From Sebastes aleutianus (Eukaryota; Chordata; Actinopteri; Perciformes; Sebastidae), in the NCBI GenBank assembly GCA_916700875.1, contig CAKAKS010000068.1, positions 28,117,253 to 28,181,252 of the forward strand: 64,000 nt of DNA. The letters are read 5' to 3'. Both the position numbers and the translations under genes were made by a program. Position 1 is the stretch's first letter, and every line of letters begins with the position of its first letter. Positions 59,440-64,000 of the stretch are shown here, piece by piece. A model generated the notes under the pieces. The model was not told where the DNA came from. It made no database searches and worked only from the letters and a program-made list of their open reading frames with translations.

Positions 59440-60090
59440 TTCTAATAACATTTTTCCCTTCTCAATACTGATTCCGATACCTGAAATTGTTGTATCGGCC
59501 GATACCGAGTACCTATCCAATACCTGCGTGATAAAAAAATATAGTAGCTGTTTACTACTGACCATATATCCCCTTTGCCTTGGTGAAGCGTTAATGCTCT
59601 CTCGCGTGATGCGTCTTCAAATGTTTTATAAGATTGCTGGTGTTGAAATTGGCAACACTAGTGCCACTCCTCAAAACGGACGCCTTACATACTGAACATA
59701 TCGTCATTTTACTTGTTGGAATTTCCACTGTGAAATATTGCCAAATGGCTGACATTTTCATCGCTCTGACTACCGTTATCGTTACACTCTCCACTAGCAC
59801 CGCACTGTTGTTGTTTGCTATCGTCACGTGACAAACTACCTGCAGTCTTCCTCACTGCTCTAAAACAGTAGTTGCCAGTGGAAGCCATGATACATCCAGG
59901 GCGATAGCACAGTGAAGGATACTGTTTTGGAGCGGCGAAGAACAATTGATTTCCGGTTAAACAAGTTGATTTTTATCTGGGTTTGTAAATTACGATATGG
60001 GATCGGTGCTTAGACTGGTGTACATACCGATACCGAATTTCGTGCAGTATCGGCTGCATTTCCGATACTGGTATCGGTATCGGAACAACT
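59440..60090 (-). mobile_element. Internally deleted hAT element keeping an N-terminal coding remnant
   Basis: Both sides are built from GATACCGATACC-like words. On the left are TATCGGCCGATACCGAGTAC and ATTCCGATACC; on the right are ACATACCGATACCGAATTTC and GGTATCGGTATCGGAACAAC. The right terminus, read on minus, is GAGTTGTTCCGATACCGATA, like hAT ends of the CAGNGTTGTTCC type. About 300 bp of transposase-like coding sequence remains on the minus strand between them. The outer left boundary is approximate. Confidence 0.7.
59591..59888 (-). pseudogene. hAT transposase N-terminus with BED zinc finger, truncated
   Basis: From the ATG at 59888 the minus strand reads MASTGNYCFRAV and a Ser/Asn/Gln-rich stretch, then needs a frameshift near 59760 to continue. 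In the second frame, SAIWQYFTVE begins a BED-type zinc finger: the aromatic W and F, the C-x2-C pair in CSVCK, and a histidine pair in LIKHLKTHHA. The frame stops at 59591-59593 directly after the finger, where a full hAT transposase would continue for hundreds of residues. BED fingers bind DNA, so a peptide from this remnant might still bind element ends; expression is not shown. Confidence 0.75.
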
Positions 60091-60407
60091 CTATTTAAAA
60101 GCACACAGCTGTGTATAGATTATCACATATGGACCTAGTCAGGATTGTTGTTTTCCAGCATTATTATAATTCCCCTGGGCCACTGTGCTGTCTCCTTATG
60201 GACTTGTGTCCAGATATACAAGAGGGATCTATATAGCTCATCAGAATTCCTTTTAAAAACCTTCTCAACAACCTTTTCTTTCTTTAAACTTCTTTCACCA
60301 GTGTTCCTCAGTCCTCACTCAGTTGTGTCTTACTGAAAGGGACCTCAGGTGGTGCTGTTGTCCTGACAACCAATAAAGGGAGAATCACAGCCAGGCGGCT
60401 GGATAAT

Positions 60408-60409
<2 letters not shown>
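60091..60409. other. Non-coding flank upstream of the lsamp promoter
   Basis: Nothing recognisable is present between the hAT element and the GA tract. The ATCTATATAGC near 60227 is TATA-like, but nothing supports its use. Confidence 0.4.

Positions 60410-60468
<59 letters not shown>
60410..60468. repeat. (GA)n microsatellite upstream of lsamp exon
   Basis: A pure GA tract of 59 bp, about 350 bp before the start codon, continuing into purine-rich GGTGGTGGGAGGG and GGGGGGAG to about 60500. Confidence 0.95.
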
Positions 60469-60470
<2 letters not shown>

Positions 60471-60474
60471 GGTG

Positions 60475-60820
60475 GTGGGAGGGAGAGAGAGGGGGGAGAT
60501 TTTCTCAGACTGTGAACAGAAGCCTGCCTCTCTCCATCGCAGTTGCTGGCTGTGCCGTCTCTTTTACGCAGAGAGCATTACGCATCAGTGGACTATAGAG
60601 CGAGCGAGGACCACCGCACGTTTTCGCCCCAAAAGTATTTTAAGGAAACCTTCTTTACCACCTATCCATCCCGCACCGATTTGGACCTATAGCCATCCCG
60701 CGGTTTTCCGAGAAGTCTGGACAACTACTACTCTTCTTCCTCCCCCCTCCTCCTCTTTCTTTTTTTTTTATCCGTGGATCTATAGCTCCCGAAAAAAAGC
60801 GCGCTCCTGTGCTTTTTAAA
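60475..60820 (+). promoter_or_regulatory. Putative lsamp proximal promoter / 5' leader
   Basis: This segment and the following exon hold roughly 29 CpG dinucleotides in about 500 bp, against a CpG-poor surrounding, as expected for a promoter CpG island. There is no ATG between the GA tract and 60821, so the start codon is the first ATG of any transcript starting here. A run of pyrimidines lies at 60729-60769. The transcription start and any TATA box cannot be fixed from sequence alone. Confidence 0.6.
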
Positions 60821-60975
60821 ATGCAAGTCGGACGCAAATCGTGTTGGAGGCAATTGCAGGCGTCTCTTTTCAGACTGCTCTGTCTTATCCCCACAGGATT
60901 CCCCGTCCGGAGTGTGGATATGCAGCGGGCCACCGACAACATCACCATCCGCCAGGGCGACACAGCGATCATAAG
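60821..60975 (+). CDS. lsamp: First coding exon of LSAMP-like IgLON adhesion protein
   Basis: The exon encodes 51 codons plus two bases, followed by the donor GTAAGA at 60976. LSAMP is a GPI-anchored, three-Ig-domain neuronal surface protein that guides axons and synapse formation through homophilic and heterophilic IgLON contacts. The start is the first ATG after the GA tract, with A at -3. Residues 14-28 (ASLFRLLCLIPTGFP) form the hydrophobic signal peptide, with cleavage expected near residue 28. Residues 29-51 (VRSVDMQRATDNITIRQGDT, then AII) begin Ig domain 1 and include the N-glycosylation sequon NIT at 40-42. RSVD and NITxRQGDTAI favour LSAMP over OPCML and NTM, which have RSGD and NVTVRQGESA. 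The next exon should begin by completing an Arg codon (AG|G) and add the first Ig cysteine; it is not in this window. Confidence 0.92.
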
Positions 60976-61039
60976 GTAAGAGAGTCCTCTTCCAACTTTT
61001 ACCTCTCATCGCGTCTCACCTCCGGATGCACAGCAGCAT

Positions 61040-61171
61040 CCTCTCCTCCTCTCATCCTCTCCTCCTCTCCATCCTCTCCTCTCCTCTCCTCTCCTCTCCT
61101 CTCCTCTCCTCTCCTCTCCTCCTCTCATCCTCTTCTCTTCTCATCCTCTCATCCTCTCCTCCTCTCCTCCA
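61040..61171. repeat. (CTCCT)n pentanucleotide array in the intron
   Basis: From about 61074 to 61120 the CTCCT unit is pure; imperfect CTCCTCTCATC variants extend it to 61171. Ser/Leu-rich frames across it (61026-61247 and the 187-codon frame 60841-61404) are artefacts. The latter also reads the exon in the wrong frame and crosses the donor site. Confidence 0.93.
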
Positions 61172-61983
61172 GCAGGCAGCTGCGCTACACATCGCAGCAC
61201 CAAAGGGGACCATTTTATTGGCTGAAGATATTTTTCCCCTGCGGTGAATTTATATTTTTCCGAAGTGGTGGGAAGTGTTTGGATGAGAGTTCCAACTTTT
61301 ATCTCACCTCATTTGAGTTTGCATTGCTCTGTGATTTCATCCCCTATATGCCTTTATTCCTATATGGAATTAAGTGTAGTTATGCAGTGGCATCCTTCTT
61401 CTAGGGGGGATTTACATGACTGGAGCAAAGAGCTTAAACGCCGTCTCTGACATGACGCACAGAGCATCCTGGTCAACCCGGACTCCTCTTTTTGTACTTA
61501 ATTCAGGAACAGCTTTATTAAAGCAGAGTGCGTCATGGTGTCCGGGAGATGCTGTTTGAGAGTGGATTAATGGCAAAGATAGGGATTCTACAGGATGATG
61601 CGAGGAGACAGTCTTGTTTAGATTTTAGAGAATTACAGTGGGCTGTCAGAGAGACGTTCATTTAAGTCCATTGCTGTGCATCCACTGTGCAGCTCCATTG
61701 AATGTGAAGCTCCAGTCTCCAAATCTGCAGCTTTGCCTGTTACGTGGAGTCCGTTTTTTTGTGTCCATAATAGCCTCACATCCCACTTAATCACTTCCTA
61801 GACAATGCAAGCTGTCAACTCTGTGCTATTGTGATGCTGCTGGGCAGATGTCAGCGACCACGTGATCCGAGCCATGTGTTTTGTGGCAGGCTATAAATGC
61901 AAGGGGATTTAGATTTGGTTTTTTTTTTTTGTAAACAAGGGGCTTTGCTTCCCACCTACACCCCCCCCATCCCCACCATCCTC

Positions 61984-62016
<33 letters not shown>

Positions 62017-63231
62017 TCTCAAAATGGGATGCACCGTAGGGAAGTCCAGTGGTATAATAGGCTGCACACAGAACACTCAATCACATTGATTTTTCCCTCT
62101 CCCTCACTCTTTCTCTGTCCTCTCCACCACTTCCATGCTTTATTTACAGTAGCCTACCACACAGGCTTACCTAATGACTGTGAGAATATAGAATGCAATT
62201 ATAGGATAGACCTTTAACACAGACTGTCAGAAAAGCCTGCAGACACACAAGCGTGTTTCCTCACGTGTCCTAAGCTTGCTTACATAGCTGTACACACACA
62301 TAAACACGCCCACACACACAGACACAGAAAGAAGGAATAAATCCCTTTAATGGGCTCCTTCTTTGCAACCAGGTGCCATCCATTCAGGTACCTGCAGATC
62401 AAATTAGTCAATTGACTCAGTTACTGTTGAACTCACAAGGGGTCACAGCTATTTGTTTCACTTTTCCAAATCCAATTGAGTGCGTCTTTGCTATGTTCAG
62501 CCGTTTAGTCACCCAGTCGGTCTGCCTCCTTTAGAGGTGGTGGCAGGCTTAGCACTCAGCCAGAGCCAAATTAGATTCTCCTTTCTGAGAAAACACTCGC
62601 AATCCCAAGTCCTCCGTTTGACCATTATCTCTGATAAACGACCCTTGAATAATTTTCTGTGGTGATCACTCAGGGAGCGTCATAATTAATTAGATGTTTA
62701 TAATGTATCTTGTTGGCATTATTGATCAGCCTTATTTATTGTCAACAATAAACTGCAGCTCAGACCCCCGTGGCTCCATTGAAAAACACAACCATTTTTC
62801 ACACACAGTTTCCACCTGACAAATTGGATACGGGGGGGAGGGAAAGAAAAAAAAAAAAAACATGAGGGCTAAAATGCGAGAACTCTGAGCAGGGGTGGGA
62901 GGCCGTCGGCTAGTAATTTGTCGAGCTACACAGTGTAGCTGATTCCATAAGCTGGGTTTTGTGAAGGCTGAGGGGATATTGGTGACCTGGGGGCGTAATA
63001 AGGCCCGCGCTCCTTTAGTGCAGCCTGTGGCTGCAGTCGTGACATTCATGGCACAAGAGGAGAGATGCAGGAGTAGAGAAACAGTATGTGGTCAAATAAC
63101 CACGGTGACAGAACACACAGCAGAAGGCCTCGCTACTGAAATGAGAAAATCATTTTATTTTTTTTACCAGGGGGCTAGAACAGCGTCATGGTGAATATAT
63201 AAGCAAACTAAGTCTTTTCTCTTTATTCTTA

Positions 63232-63681
63232 CAGGGCTTCCGTCAGAATAGTTGTCAGGCCCGGCGGCCAAGTGTCGTTTTTTTGGGAGGGGTGAGCAAA
63301 CCTGGGAGGAGGGACTTGTCAGTAAAATGAGAATAGCTGGTCCTTTAAAGGTCAGCCCACCTTAAAAGAGCCTGAGACACAGACACTTGGCTCGGGTCTT
63401 GAGGAGTTGTAGCATTTATTCACTGAAGAATAGCCTAAACTGTACACACACTGCACTGCTACTGTTCGTTCACAGCTATAATGTTACTCCTAACTTCTCA
63501 CGTACACACGCTCTCTCTTTCGATCGTGCACATTAACACTCGCTAACGTTAAGCACACAACTTACGCACCGAGTTATTCCTTAAAGGAGTTAGCTACTTG
63601 TATAACACATTTTAGTTTAAGAACATCTTCAAAACACGTAACTCCCTGATGATTAGGCCCGACTGGCTGGCGGAAACCCTG
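63232..63681. mobile_element. Candidate hAT-like MITE with CAGGGnTTCCG ends
   Basis: The left end CAGGGCTTCCGTCAG and the right end CTGGCGGAAACCCTG are inverted with few mismatches. Subterminal GGCCCGGCGG on the left pairs with TTAGGCCCGACTGG on the right. The length is 450 bp with no coding capacity. The flanking 8-mers do not match, so superfamily assignment rests on the ends alone. Confidence 0.5.
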
Positions 63682-64000
63682 GTTTAAGACTTTCAGATTT
63701 TCAGCACTATTGTGGTTCTCTGTGAAAGTGTGTCAAAGATTTATATCTAAGCTTTGTACATACTATGGGTTAATTTATGTGATGAGGATATTTAATGCAT
63801 TACTTCCGTCTTGCGTGGTACACTTTAAGAAACACATTTAAAGCATGATGCATTACAGATCATGATGTAAATACTATAGATTTGGATCAAGGTGAATTAA
63901 TAATATAACATTTCACTCTGCAGATACTTTGTTGTGACAGGCTTGCAAACTGTAGCCGACTCCTCGCAGCATGTTGTGACACAATGCTTTGTTCACAGGA

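Larger units (their letters stand above)
60976..64000 (+). other. Start of lsamp intron
   Basis: It begins with the donor GTAAGAG. No downstream lsamp exon (the next should encode the CVVEDKNSKVAWLNR-like stretch of Ig domain 1) is visible to the end of the window, consistent with the very large first introns of IgLON genes. It contains a CTCCT repeat, a CA microsatellite (61982-62003), an A run at 62849-62861 and a hAT-like element. Confidence 0.75.

Noticed and set aside
60469..60819. 116-codon frame upstream of lsamp
   Set aside because: It begins at a GTG in the GA/GT tract rather than an ATG and is a low-complexity leader frame; no domain.
60841..61404. 187-codon + strand ORF over the lsamp exon
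   Set aside because: It reads the exon out of frame, crosses the splice donor and continues through the CTCCT array. The true frame starts at 60821.
63224..63689. 8-bp target duplication for the 63232-63681 element
   Set aside because: The flanking 8-mers TATTCTTA and GTTTAAGA do not match.

Overview
The window looks like teleost fish genomic DNA, probably from a percomorph. It is AT-rich and mostly non-coding. It is full of microsatellites and of fish-type repeats: hAT-like MITEs with 8-bp target duplications, a Tc1/mariner element, tRNA-derived SINEs including a V-SINE/mermaid type, and L2-type LINE fragments. No bacterial-style gene organisation is present. Almost all ATG-to-stop ORFs of 60-190 codons are chance ORFs or lie inside repeats.

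The one host gene segment I can support is a first coding exon at 60821-60975 on the + strand. It encodes the signal peptide and the start of Ig domain 1 of an IgLON cell-adhesion protein, best matched by LSAMP (limbic system-associated membrane protein). It ends in a GTAAGA splice donor. It is preceded by a CpG-rich leader without upstream ATGs and a 59-bp GA microsatellite. The rest of the window (60976-64000) is the start of a long intron. The 60 kb upstream shows no recognisable host exon. It is either intergenic or, since IgLON genes can start at a distal promoter, the end of a large upstream intron. A well-formed acceptor inside the signal-peptide codons fits the second reading.

Layout: 0.5-1.3 kb, a triple-nested transposon stack; 3-4.5 kb, dispersed repeats and a (GT)27; 6.3-6.8 kb, SINEs; 11.5-13.6 kb, a dead LINE, a MITE and a V-SINE; 16.5-17.5 kb, a CCAAT-bearing MITE and a SINE tail; 20.5-21.4 kb, repeats; 23.6-28 kb, four hAT elements; 29.3-34 kb, nested MITEs and a 9-unit 44-bp minisatellite; 36.2-36.9 kb, a hAT MITE; 38.4-41 kb, LINE debris and a nested MITE cluster; 42.7-43.4 kb, a head-to-head MITE hairpin; 46.2 kb, a MITE; 49.2-50.8 kb, a full-length but dead Tc1 element; 51-54.6 kb, repeats; 59.4-60.1 kb, a deleted hAT element keeping a BED zinc-finger remnant; 60.4-61 kb, the lsamp promoter and exon; 63.2-63.7 kb, an intronic hAT-like element.

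I found no convincing previously undescribed molecular system. The observations most worth checking are the dual coding/splice-site design of the lsamp exon, the homopurine and homopyrimidine tracts around it, the perfectly periodic minisatellite, the nested and rearranged transposons, and several low-repeat stretches that could be conserved enhancers. Repeat families are named from memory of teleost repeats, without a database search.
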